Assembly: GCA_963723165.1 (NCBI GenBank)
Contig: CAVRPP010000003.1
Location: forward strand, 62,001 to 126,000
Direction of reading: 5' to 3'
Length of the DNA: 64,000 nucleotides
Origin: UBA4744 sp963723165
GTDB lineage: Bacteria; Actinomycetota; Acidimicrobiia; Spongiisociales; UBA4744
Under the pieces are notes generated by a model, which saw only the letters and a list, made by a program, of their open reading frames with translations, did no database searches and was not told the DNA's origin. The position numbers and the translations under genes are program-made. Positions 34,988-44,400 of this stretch are shown here, piece after piece (the stretch's first letter is position 1; the number at the start of each line of letters is the position of its first letter).

Positions 34988-35716
34988 ATGCGAAGCGTTT
35001 GGCGATGGATTGGTCTGGTCCTTCTGGCCGTGGTGATCTCCGCGGTGATCTGGTTCCTCACTCCACTTGGTCCTCTCGAGGGGGCCGATGACTCGCTGCG
35101 AAACAGCGAAGACGTGGTTGTCGACGAGGATCCTTGGTTCACATTCACCCCGGTTGATGCTGAAACCACAGGGCTGATCCTCTATCCGGGCGCCCGGGTC
35201 GATCCGGTCTCGTACGCTCCGGCCGCCCGGGCTATCGCCGAGCAGGGCTTCTTGACGGTGGTCGTTCCGATGCCGCTCAACATGGCGATCCTCTCACCAA
35301 ACCGGGCAGAGGAAGTGATCGCCGCCCACCCGGAGATCGAAACCTGGGTGATCGGGGGACACTCGCATGGTGGTTCGATGGCTGCCCAATTCGCCAACAC
35401 TCACCGATCGACAATCCAGGGCGTGATCCTGTGGGCGGCTTCTCCGGGAGTAAGCACCAGTCTCCGAAACGGAGGGCAAGCCGTCCAGCTGGTTTACGGG
35501 ACGGATGACTGCATCGCCAAACCCGAGGAGATCCTCGCCACACGCCCCCGGCTACCGGAGGACACGGAGATAGTCGTGATCGAAGGCGGCAACCACCTCC
35601 AGTTCGGCTGGTATGAAGGCCAGCTCGGTGCCTGCGTCCCGAGCGTCAACCTCGAGGACCAGCAGGCAATCACCATCGCGGCAGCAGTCGAGTTCCTCAA
35701 AGATCTCGATCGGTAA
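34988..35716 (+). CDS. Membrane-anchored alpha/beta hydrolase (abhydrolase_5-like)
   Basis: 242 aa. The ATG at 34988 has GAGG six bases upstream; an earlier ATG at 34958 has no RBS. One N-terminal helix (about residues 7-25) anchors it outside. The catalytic set: oxyanion turn LILYPGARVDPVSY, nucleophile in VIGGHSHGGSMAAQF, Asp in VYGTDDCIAKPEE and His in IEGGNHLQFGWY. The short lid-free fold is like family 5 hydrolases and chlorophyllase/lipase-like esterases. It probably cleaves an ester in the wall space; the substrate is unknown. Confidence 0.86.
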   Translation: MRSVWRWIGLVLLAVVISAVIWFLTPLGPLEGADDSLRNSEDVVVDEDPWFTFTPVDAETTGLILYPGARVDPVSYAPAARAIAEQGFLTVVVPMPLNMAILSPNRAEEVIAAHPEIETWVIGGHSHGGSMAAQFANTHRSTIQGVILWAASPGVSTSLRNGGQAVQLVYGTDDCIAKPEEILATRPRLPEDTEIVVIEGGNHLQFGWYEGQLGACVPSVNLEDQQAITIAAAVEFLKDLDR

Positions 35717-35733
35717 ATCGGTTCAGCACCGAC

Positions 35734-35829
35734 TCTCGGACCGAGAACTCGATCCGCAGCTGCGGATCAGCCGGGCGGCCCGGGCGACATTGGTTCCTCT
35801 CTCGAGACCGCTCCACCCGGCGGGAGCCC
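35734..35829. repeat. Four successive palindromes in one intergenic gap
   Basis: TCTCGGACCGAGA (35734-35746), GATCCGCAGCTGCGGATC (35751-35768, perfect 18 bp), CCGGGCGGCCCGG (35771-35783) and a GCTCC/GGAGC hairpin (about 35811-35829). They fill the space between the hydrolase stop at 35716 and the glycosyltransferase start at 35864. They may act as terminator(s) or as a REP-like element. Confidence 0.7.
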
Positions 35830-35863
35830 TTTAGCCGTATCCCGCAGACGTCGATACTGCGAT

Positions 35864-37024
35864 ATGGACATTGCCTCAATCGTGGTCGGCCTGGTCTGCC
35901 TGCTACTGCTCCTCGAAACCAGGCTGATGCTGCGCAACCTGTCCCACCTGGACCCGCTCGACGGCGTCGCCGCCCCCTCCCCCAAACGGTGGCCCGGCGT
36001 GTCGGTGATCATGGCCGCCCGCGACGAGGCCGCTCATGTCGGCGAGGCCGTTGCTTCGCGACTGGCCGACGACTATCCCGATCTGGAGGTTCTGCTGGTC
36101 GACGACCGATCGGTTGACGGGACCGGCCGGGCGGCGCGGGAAGCGGCCGCCGGCGATCCCCGCTTCACACTGGTGAGGGTCGACGAGCTACCCGGAGGAT
36201 GGCTCGGCAAGGTGCATGCTTTGCAGAAAGGCTACGAAGCTGCCACCGGAGACTGGCTGCTCTTCTCAGATGGTGACGTCGTCGTGAAACCCGGCACCGT
36301 TCGTCGGGCAGTCGGGTACTGCGAGAGCGCCGCCATCGATCAACTGGCGCTGGTGCCGTCGTTTCGCTCCGGCAGCTTCGTGATGGACGGGGCCTGGGCG
36401 GTGTTCCTTCGAGGGCTCATCGTCATGGCCGATCCGGCCAAGGTCCGGGATCCCTCGAGCAAGATTGCGCTCGGGTCCGGTGGCTTCAATCTGGTGCGCC
36501 GCACGGCGTTTGAGGCGACCGACGGTTTTGAGAACCTCCGCATGGAGACTGCAGACGACATCGCCCTTGCCGCCAGCGTCAAGAAATCGGGGGGTCGGCT
36601 CGAGGTGGTCGATGGGAGCATGTACGCACGGGTCCACCTGTACGGATCTATCCGGGAACTCATGCGCGGAATCGAAAAGAACGGCAGCACCACCGCCGGG
36701 ATGCCTTTCCCACTTCTGGTTTTCGGGCTCCTTTCCCTGACTATCGGTTTGCTCACGCCGTTCGCCGCAATCGCATTCGGGCCGGGATGGCTCGCCGCTC
36801 TCGGCGGGATAACCCTGGCTGCCTATACCGGAAGCGAGATGTACGGGCTGTGGCGTAACACAGGCAGGTGGACGCCTGCGCTGATCTGGCCGATGGCGTT
36901 TCCGATCATGATTTTCGGGATCATTCGAGCGACCTGGCTGGCCCACCACAACAACGGCGTTTATTGGCGCGAAACGTTCTACTCCCTGGAGGAGTTGGAG
37001 ACCGGCCGCCGATTTACGCTGTGA
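35864..37024 (+). CDS. Family-2 glycosyltransferase, HpnB-like layout
   Basis: 386 aa. N-terminal helix (about residues 1-24), then a GT-A domain: VSVIMAARDEAAHVGEAVAS, VLLVDDRSVDGTGRAAREAA, GWLGKVHALQKGYEAA, the DxD-like LFSDGDVVV, and the acceptor/catalytic block NLRMETADDIALAASVKKSG. At least three C-terminal helices (LLVFGLLSLTIGLLTPFAAI and following). The membrane-GT2-membrane order and KVHAL block resemble hopanoid-associated HpnB enzymes, but no hopanoid gene is near, so the product is left open. It converges with the ABC exporter, two bases between stops. Confidence 0.88.
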   Translation: MDIASIVVGLVCLLLLLETRLMLRNLSHLDPLDGVAAPSPKRWPGVSVIMAARDEAAHVGEAVASRLADDYPDLEVLLVDDRSVDGTGRAAREAAAGDPRFTLVRVDELPGGWLGKVHALQKGYEAATGDWLLFSDGDVVVKPGTVRRAVGYCESAAIDQLALVPSFRSGSFVMDGAWAVFLRGLIVMADPAKVRDPSSKIALGSGGFNLVRRTAFEATDGFENLRMETADDIALAASVKKSGGRLEVVDGSMYARVHLYGSIRELMRGIEKNGSTTAGMPFPLLVFGLLSLTIGLLTPFAAIAFGPGWLAALGGITLAAYTGSEMYGLWRNTGRWTPALIWPMAFPIMIFGIIRATWLAHHNNGVYWRETFYSLEELETGRRFTL

Positions 37025-37026
37025 AG

Positions 37027-37839
37027 CTAGGCCAGCAGCAGCTTTTCGAGCCGGCGGGCGGTTATCACCATGCCGACCAGGCCCATGGCGACCAGGAATG
37101 AGACATGACCGATCAATGTCCAATCGAGGTTGCCGAGCGTGAGAGCCCGAATGATCGACACTCCGTGGTAGAGCGGAGACGTTTGAGCGACCCATTGCAA
37201 CCACTCCGGGTACACGTCCAGCGGATAGAACGTCGCGGAGAACAGGAAGAGCGGCAGCGTCACCAACTGCACCAGATCGAAGTCCTGCCAGCTCCGCATG
37301 AACGACGTGGCCGCCATGCCCGCTGCCGCAAACGCGAAGCCGATCAGCAGAGCAGCCGGTAGCGACAGGATCCCCCACCACGACTGCATGAGGCCCATCA
37401 CCGCCATCACCACCATGAATCCGCCTGCGTAGAGAGCACCCCGGATGAGCGACCAGACGATCTCTCCGACGGCGATATCGCCCGGCGCCATCGGCGTTGC
37501 GAGGATGGCGTCGTAGGTCCTGGCGTACTTCAGCTTGAAGAAGATGTTGAATGTCGACTCGTAGACGGCACCGTTCATGGCTGCCGACGCCAGCAGGGCA
37601 GGAGCAACATAGGCGGCATAGGTGACCGGGTTGCCGTCGGGACCGGTCACGTCTCCAACAAGTTCGCCGATCCCGATGCCAATGGAGAACAAATAGAACA
37701 GGGGCTCAAAGAAGCCGGAGAACACCACAACCCACATGCGGCGGTAGACCAGGAAGTTCCGTTCGAGCAGATGTCGGGCGCGCCTGCCACCCATCGCTGC
37801 CACCGGTACGACCCGCGAGATGAGGGTTCTCGTCGTCAC
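37027..37839 (-). CDS. ABC-2 type permease (second subunit)
   Basis: 270 aa from GTG 37839, which overlaps the upstream stop (GTGA). The long open frame upstream is not coding. Six helices, with the ABC-2 blocks ERNFLVYRRMWVVVFSGFFE, FEPLFYLFSIGIGIGELVGD and LFLFSATFYPLDVYPEWLQW near the C-terminal LSPLYHGV-type turn. Together with the next permease and the ATPase it forms a DrrAB/NodIJ-like exporter. Confidence 0.88.
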   Translation of the reverse strand: MTTRTLISRVVPVAAMGGRRARHLLERNFLVYRRMWVVVFSGFFEPLFYLFSIGIGIGELVGDVTGPDGNPVTYAAYVAPALLASAAMNGAVYESTFNIFFKLKYARTYDAILATPMAPGDIAVGEIVWSLIRGALYAGGFMVVMAVMGLMQSWWGILSLPAALLIGFAFAAAGMAATSFMRSWQDFDLVQLVTLPLFLFSATFYPLDVYPEWLQWVAQTSPLYHGVSIIRALTLGNLDWTLIGHVSFLVAMGLVGMVITARRLEKLLLA

Positions 37840-38615
37840 TGGCGGAGTTTCCGATTGAACATTCGGAAGGCAATGAGCGTGCTGCCGACGATCCACACCA
37901 GCAGGTAGCCGACATGGATGAGCGGCGACCAGGTGGTCGGAATACCAAGCGCAAGGCTCCTGGCCAGTTCGACGCCGTGCCACAGGGGCACGACAGTGGC
38001 CAGCGGCTCGAGCCAATCCGGCAATTGGGAGATGGGAAAGAACGTCCCCGAGAAGAGAAACATCGGAACAATCCCGAAACGGAACAACGTCGAGAGGCCT
38101 GTGTCGCTGTCCAGGTACGCCGCGTAGGCAGTCGTCGCGGCAGAGAAGGCCAGGCCGGTCAATACTGCCGGCGCCACTGCAATCGCACCGGCCCACGATT
38201 CAACCGCCCCGAAGGCAGCCATGATCGCCACGAATACGACCGAAACGAAGGTGAGCCGCATGCCGACCCATCCAAGGTGTCCGACTACCAGGTCCCGAAC
38301 GCCGACCGGCGTGGCAAGGGTGGCGTGATAGGTCTTCGTCCATCTAATCCCCATCATCACCGGCCACGACCCGTCGCCGGCGCCGGTTTGCATGGCCGTG
38401 GCAACCAGCAGCCCGGGTGCCAGAAATGCCAGGTAGCTCAATCCCCCTAGATCAGACGAACCCGAACCTTGATCGACCAGCGAGCCCAGACCGATTCCCA
38501 TGGCCAGCAGGTAAAGCACCGGGCTGAAGAACGTGGAGATCACGCTCCCTCGCCACGTGCGCCGGTACACGAGAGCGTGCGCTTCGACGACGCGGACCAC
38601 TGCTGGGATCGCCAT
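37836..38615 (-). CDS. ABC-2 type permease (first subunit)
   Basis: 259 aa. Like the other subunit, it has a cytoplasmic start (EAHALVYRRTWRGSVIST), a first helix LYLLAMGIGLGSLV and the typical MFLFSGTFFPISQLPDWLEP-LATVVPLWHGVELAR C-terminal signature. Its ATG overlaps the ATPase stop by one base (TGATG). A heterodimeric permease is implied because both subunits are kept. Confidence 0.9.
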   Translation of the reverse strand: MAIPAVVRVVEAHALVYRRTWRGSVISTFFSPVLYLLAMGIGLGSLVDQGSGSSDLGGLSYLAFLAPGLLVATAMQTGAGDGSWPVMMGIRWTKTYHATLATPVGVRDLVVGHLGWVGMRLTFVSVVFVAIMAAFGAVESWAGAIAVAPAVLTGLAFSAATTAYAAYLDSDTGLSTLFRFGIVPMFLFSGTFFPISQLPDWLEPLATVVPLWHGVELARSLALGIPTTWSPLIHVGYLLVWIVGSTLIAFRMFNRKLRQ

Positions 38616-39547
38616 CAGTCCACCAAAGTCCGGCCGGTCAGCCGCAGGAATACGTCTTCCAGCGTCGACCTGCGGACCACGACGACCTCCGGTAGCAAAC
38701 CCCGGCGGGTCGCCTCGGCGGCAGTGTCATCCCCGTCATGGGTATAGAGCAGCACCCGATCCGGCAATACTTCTATGCGCTTGGCCAGGCCCTCGAGGCG
38801 ATCGAGGATGGTCTCCTGCACCCCGACCGGGAACCGCATCTCGAGAACCTCCCGGCTCGAATACTGCTCGATCAAACGGCGCGGCGAGCCTTCCGCAACG
38901 ATCTTGCCCTTGTCCATGATCACCAGGCGGTCGCACAGCTGTTCTGCTTCATCCATGTAGTGAGTCGTGATGATCAGAGTCACACCCTGCTGCTTCAGCC
39001 GGTACAAACGGTCCCACAGCACGTGGCGAGCCTGCGGATCCAACCCCGTCGTCGGCTCATCGAGAATCAGCAACTCCGGCTGGTTGATCAGCGCACGGGC
39101 AATAGTCAATCGTCGCTTCATACCGCCCGATAGCGGCTCAACCTTGTCATCGCGCCGCTCGGTGAGTTGTGCGAAGTCGAGCAACTCCGTGATCCGTTCG
39201 CGGATCACCGGACGGGGAAGACCGAAGTACCGGCCGTAGATGAGCAGGTTCTCGGCAACGGATAGCTCGGTATCCAGTGTGTCGTCCTGGGGTACCACCC
39301 CCAGCCGGCGCCGGATCTCGGGGCCGTCCACGGCCGGATCCATACCCAGTACCTGGAGGTGGCCGCCGGTGACGGGGCTGACCGCACCGATCATCCGCAT
39401 CGCCGACGTTTTGCCTGCCCCGTTGGGACCGAGAAACCCGAACGACTCCCCGCGCGCCACCTCGAAATCGACCGCGTCGACGGCGATCAGATCGCCAAAC
39501 TTCTTCGTGAGGGAACGAGCTTCAACCAGCGGCACAACGGACAACAC
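38615..39547 (-). CDS. ABC exporter ATPase, DrrA/NodI type
   Basis: 310 aa. Walker A GPNGAGKTSAMRM (about residue 40), Q-loop VVPQDDTLDTELSV, signature LSGGMKRRLTIARALINQ, Walker B LLILDEPTTGLDPQARH and H-loop IITTHYMDEAEQ. The C-terminal extension of about 85 residues with EGSPRRLIEQ-type wording is usual for DrrA proteins that export antibiotics or lipids. The GTG at 39547 lies in the ACTGAGTAC-type repeat region, so its promoter may come from that element. Confidence 0.93.
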   Translation of the reverse strand: MLSVVPLVEARSLTKKFGDLIAVDAVDFEVARGESFGFLGPNGAGKTSAMRMIGAVSPVTGGHLQVLGMDPAVDGPEIRRRLGVVPQDDTLDTELSVAENLLIYGRYFGLPRPVIRERITELLDFAQLTERRDDKVEPLSGGMKRRLTIARALINQPELLILDEPTTGLDPQARHVLWDRLYRLKQQGVTLIITTHYMDEAEQLCDRLVIMDKGKIVAEGSPRRLIEQYSSREVLEMRFPVGVQETILDRLEGLAKRIEVLPDRVLLYTHDGDDTAAEATRRGLLPEVVVVRRSTLEDVFLRLTGRTLVD

Positions 39548-39548
39548 T

Positions 39549-39580
39549 AGTGAGTGCGCAGTACTCAGTAATCAGCAACC
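39549..39580. repeat. Degenerate ACTGAGTACT-type repeat, second site
   Basis: GTGAGTGCGCAGTACTCAGT followed by AATCAGCAACCC. It shares CAGTACTCAGTA-type wording with the element at 27833-27899 (read on the opposite strand). Confidence 0.45.
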
Positions 39581-39596
39581 CAGTTTTCGGTTCCCA

Positions 39597-39694
39597 CCAC
39601 GTCCTCCCCTGGGAACCGGGGGAGGTGGCCGAACGAAGTGAGGTCGGAGGGGGCCCCACCCACCAGAACACCTCGTTGGTGGGAACGATCCCCC
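39597..39694. repeat. About 98-bp direct repeat, copy 1
   Basis: Shares with copy 2 an identical 41-nt block (39624-39664, beginning GGTGGCCGAACGAAGTGAGG) and an identical 29-nt block ending GATCCCCC. It contains CCCACC...GGTGGG, able to form a small hairpin. Confidence 0.9.
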
Positions 39695-39730
39695 GAGAGA
39701 CGCAGCAAGACCAACAACCCCACCATCCAA

Positions 39731-39826
39731 CCACGTCCTCCCGTGAACCGGGGCAGGTGGCCGAACGAAGTGAGGTCGGAGGGGGCCCCACCCACCTGAA
39801 CACCTCGTTGGTGGGAACGATCCCCC
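39731..39826. repeat. About 96-bp direct repeat, copy 2
   Basis: Second copy of the unit at 39597-39694, differing mainly in the left 25 nt and one base in the middle (A/T). The copies are separated by 36 nt of unrelated sequence. Confidence 0.9.
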
Positions 39827-39830
39827 CTCC

Positions 39831-39901
39831 GTCGAGTCCGTTGGGCTCGACACCTCCCCCCTTCTCAACGAGCTTCGCTCGTCAGGGGGGAGGTATTCGA
39901 G
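39831..39901. repeat. Hairpin-forming intergenic element
   Basis: GTCGAG/CTCGAC arms at 39831-39836 and 39846-39851 are followed by a large stem: ACCTCCCCCC (39852-39861) with GGGGGGAGGT (39885-39894), and an inner ACGAGC/GCTCGT stem (39868-39873, 39877-39882). It ends two bases before the asnS stop. With the two copies of the 98-bp unit it explains the gene-free stretch 39548-39903. I see no coding potential in that stretch. Confidence 0.75.
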
Positions 39902-39903
39902 GC

Positions 39904-41300
39904 TTAGAACTCCGCGTTGTTGGGGGTGCGGGGGAAAGCGATGACGTCGCGAATGTTCTGCATGCCTGTCGCGAACTGAACCAGGCGTTCAAAACCGAGG
40001 CCGAAGCCGGCGTGGGGAACGCTGCCGAACCGGCGCAGATCCATATACCACCAGTAGTTGGCGACATCGAGACCCTTGCGTTCGAGGCTGTCGACGAGAA
40101 CATCGAGTCGCTCTTCGCGCTGACTGCCCCCGATGATCTCTCCGACTCCGGCGACCAGCACGTCGAGGGCAGCCACGGTCTTTCCGTCGTCATTGCGGCG
40201 CATATAGAAGGCCTTGATGTCAAACGGATAGTCGGTGACGATGACCGGTCGACCGAAGGCAATCTCCGTCAAGTACCGCTCATGTTCGGACTGCAGGTCG
40301 CTCCCCCAGCCGACCGGAAACTCAAAGTCTGCCTCCGCTTTCCCCAAGACGTCGATGGCCTCCCCGTAGGTGATGCGCTCGAACTCGTTCTCGGCTACTG
40401 AGGTGAGACGGTCGAGCAACTCCTTGTCGACCCACTGGTTGAAGAATTCGAGATCCCGGGCGTTCTCGTCGAGAAGTCGCCGAAACAGGTACCGAAGGTA
40501 GTCCTCCGCCAGATCGGCATTGTCCCGGTTGTCGGCGAAAGCCATCTCCGGTTCGATCATCCAGAATTCGGCGAGGTGGCGCCGGGTGTTGGAGTTCTCC
40601 GACCGGAAGGTTGGCCCAAACGTATAGACGTTGCTCAGTGCACTCGCATACGTCTCGGCTTCCAGTTGCCCGCTCACCGTCAGGTAGGTGGGCTTTCCGA
40701 AGAAGTCCTGCCCGTAGTCCACCTCATGGTCATTGGTAAGGGGCGGAGCGGCGGGGTCAAGGGTTGTCACGCGGAACATGTCGCCCGCTCCTTCGGCGTC
40801 GCTGCCCGTGATGATTGGAGTGTGCAGGTAGAGGAAGTCGCGATCCTGAAAGAAGCGGTGCGTCGATGCGGCAAGGGCGTTACGAATTCGCGCCACCGCA
40901 CCAAACGTATTGGTCCGGGGTCGCAGATGAGCCAGCTCGCGCAGGCGCTCGAAAGAGATCCGTTTCTTCTGGAGGGGGTAATCCTCAGGATCGGCCGGAC
41001 CGTGGACGGTGAGCTCGACCGCCCGTAACTCGATTCGTTGCCCGGCCCCCGGCGATTCGATTAGTTCCCCGGTGGCCGACACCGCCGCGCCGATATGCAA
41101 CTGCTGCACCTCAGATTCATAGTTAGACAATGAACCGTCGGCGATCACCTGCAGGCCCTCAAAGCTCGAGCCGTCGTTCAGTTCCACGAACGAAAACCCT
41201 CCTTTCGAATCGCGCCGCGTGTCCGGACCCACCCGGCAACCGTCACGGTGGAACCGAAGTCGTCTCGTTCGAGAACGTGTTTGATGAGTTCACGCTTCAT
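39904..41300 (-). CDS. asnS: Asparaginyl-tRNA synthetase, frameshifted near residue 30
   Basis: Class II synthetase. The body from about 41215 down is intact: FSFVELNDGSSFEGLQV (OB-fold), GAVARIRNALA, PIITGSDAEGAGDMF, motif 2 YTFGPTFRSENSNTRRHLAE, LDVLVAGVGEIIGGSQREER and motif 3 HAGFGLGFERLVQFATG, ending NNAEF. The family N-terminus is in another frame: the ATG at 41300 (GAGG upstream) gives MKRELIKHVLERDDFGSTVT-VAGWVRT, and a one-base shift at about 41213-41222 is needed to join it to RRDSKGGFSF. Without the join the only start is a GTG at 41232, which would delete the first OB-fold strands. The enzyme charges tRNA(Asn). The GC-rich CGCGGCGCG at the junction favours an indel error, but real loss is possible. 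Confidence 0.9.
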
Positions 41301-41467
41301 GCAAACCTCATGTCATATCGTGGTTGCCGCCACGATAGAAGGTCCCACGGCTACACCGGCATACACCGACCGGTTCCAGGGCCGACCAATCGGTCCCCAA
41401 GCGCCTGGCGCCACGCCCACCGGCTCGGAGGCGGTAACGTAGCGACGTAACCGGCAAGGATGCAGCT

Positions 41468-44400
41468 GTGAAGACGAAGATGCTGGCCTCCGTCATGGAA
41501 TTCGTGACCGAGCGAGCCCCGCAAGAGGACCTTCCGCTGCTCTCCGCCTTTGCGGAGGCATACATCCGGCGTTTTCCCGACAACGATGGCACCTGGTTGA
41601 CACCCGCCCAGTGCTACGACCAGGTTGAAGACCTCTTTGAGTTCATCCGGTCTCGAACGGATGGGAGCCCGGCGGTCCGGGTTTTCACTCCTACCCAGGA
41701 GGACAACGGGTACAACACCGACGGGACGGTTGTCGAGCTGATAGTGGACGACGCCCCTTTCCTGGTCGATTCGGTGACCGCCGAGATTCAGTCGGGCGGC
41801 ATCGCCATAAAGAGGGCATTGCATCCGGTTATCGGCGTCGATCGCGACGAGCGGGGTCGACTCACCGAAATCACCCACGCCCGGCGAGCCCACCGGAAGG
41901 AGTCAGTCCAGCACTACGAACTGGACCGCACGCTTGACGAAAAGGAAGCCTCAGATTTGGTTGCCGCACTCCAGGACGTCCTTGCCGATATCAACGCTGT
42001 CGTCCGGGATTTCGAGCCCATGACGAGAGCCATCGATCGCATGGTCGGTGCAGCGGAAGCAGGCAAAGCCCGGTATCCCGTTGATGAGATCTACGAAACT
42101 ACGGCCTTTCTCCGCTGGTTACTCGACGGCAATTTTGTCTTCCTGGGTTTTCGCCAGTACCGCATCAGCGGGACCGGCCCGGAGCGACAATTGTCGGTCG
42201 TCCCGGGGTCGGGACTCGGGATCCTGAGAGACCACAATGAATCCGCCTTTGCCGAGCCCAGGCTCATGAGCGAGCTATCGGAGGCCCGCCGCCGACGATA
42301 CGAAGAAGGCGGGCTGCTGGTCATCACGAAAACCAACCGCCTTTCCACCGTTCATCGGCACGTCAAGATGGACTACATCGGTATCCGGCATGTCGGCCCG
42401 GACGGGGAGGTGATCGGCGAAGCCAGATTGATCGGTTTGTTCACATCGAAGATGTACATGACCCGCGCCACGCAGATTCCTTTGCTTCACCGCAAACTCG
42501 ATCAGATCATCGAAGCCGAGGATCTCATTGATGGATCCCATGACCACAAACTCGCCATCCAGCTCTTCGAGAGTTTCCCCAAGGACGAACTCTTCGCCAC
42601 ACCGACTGAAGGCATCCGGCAGGCCATCTCCGGACTTCTCACACTGGAGGAGGACCAGCAGGTCAGGCTGATCGTCCGCCGCGATCTCCTGAACAGAACC
42701 GTGTCGTTGCTCGTTTCGCTCCCCCGCGACCGGTTCAATGCAGATCTCCGCAAGGACCTTCAGCAACTGTTCCGGGAACGCTTCCAGGGCACGTCGGTGG
42801 ACTACCGGCTGGCCCTGGGTGACACCGGAGCGGCCCGCATCCACTTCACCGTGTGGGTCGGCGAGGGCGGGACGCCCGACGTTCCCTTTGCCGATCTCGA
42901 GAAAGAAGTCGTGACCCTGACCCGGAACTGGCAGGACCGGGTGGTCGAGGTACTCATTTCCCGGTTCGGTCGAGAGCGGGGCCGCGACCTCGGCGAGAAG
43001 TGGCTGCACCGGCTGCCCGACTACTACACCACCTCGGTGCCGATCGAACTGACTCCCGGGGACATCATCCGTCTCGACGAACTCTCCGATGAACGCCGCA
43101 TCGTGGTCGGACTGCAAAACGAGCCGGAATCGCGAGAGCAACTCACCCGGGTCGCCATTTATCGACTCGAGGGCAAGCGGCCCCTGTCCGAGCTGATGCC
43201 CATTCTTGAAGACCTGGGTTTCCAGGTCATCGAAGAAGTACCCGTCCGCGTGTTGGGTGGGAACGAGACAACGTTTATCCACGACTTCGGGGTGCTGGGC
43301 TCTGACGGCCTCCCCATCGACCTGGCCCAGGGCACCGAACGCATCGCAGAAACCATCGAAGCCATAATTCACGGCCGGGCACAGTCGGACTCGCTGAATC
43401 GCTTGATCGTCCTCAGCGACCTCACCCACAGCCAGGTGGGTATCTTGCGGGCCTACCGCACGTACTGGAAACGGGTTGTCGCCGGCTTCACCGCCAATTA
43501 CATGAACGAGGCATTGGCGGATCACCCTGGTATCGCCACCAAACTGGTCGACTTGTTTGAGGCCCGGTTCGATCCGGCCCGGACCGATGAAGATTCTGCC
43601 GCCCTGAGTGCCGGCATCCTCGCCGACCTGGACACGGTTGAGTCGCTCGACCAGGACCGCATCCTCAGAGGTTTTCTGGGTCTCATCAACGCAACGGTTC
43701 GAACCAGCGCCTACCGTCCCGGATGCCAATCGCTCAGTTTCAAGTTGCATTCGGCATCGGTACCGGGCATGCCAAAACCTCACCCGCTGTATGAGATCTT
43801 CGTGTACGCACCGGAGGTTGAGGGAATTCACCTTCGAGGCGGAATGGTGGCTCGGGGCGGACTCCGCTGGTCGACCCGCAAGGAGGACTACCGCACCGAG
43901 GTGCTCGGCCTCATGAAAGCTCAGATGACCAAGAACGCGGTGATCGTGCCCACTGGGTCAAAGGGCGGTTTTGTGCTGCGGCGCCCGGTGGAAGCGGCGC
44001 AGCTCAAGGATGCGGTGAAATCCGCATACCTCGTGTTTGTCCGTGGACTGCTCGATGTGACGGACAACCTGGTTGGTGGCAATATCGAGCATCCAACCGG
44101 AGTCAGGGTGCTCGATATTGAAGACCCCTATCTGGTCGTTGCGGCCGACAAGGGCACGGCTACGTTCTCCGATGCTGCCAACGAGCTCTCCAGGGAATAC
44201 GGTTACTGGCTGGGCGACGCCTTCGCCTCAGGGGGTTCAGCCGGCTACGACCACAAAGAACTCGGTATCACCGCCCGGGGTGCCTGGGAATCCGTGAAGT
44301 GGCATTTCCGGGCCATGGGAAAGGACGTAGCTCGAGATCCCTTCACCGTCGTGGGGATCGGCGACATGTCGGGGGACGTTTTCGGAAACGGCATGCTTCT

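Noticed and set aside
37840..38196. N-terminal extension of the second permease frame
   Set aside because: It overlaps the first permease in another frame; the GTGA overlap at 37839 is the natural start.
39597..39826. CRISPR or small-peptide interpretation of the two 98-bp repeats
   Set aside because: Only two copies, 36-nt separation, no cas genes, and the minus-strand frames there repeat the same proline-rich peptide without an RBS.
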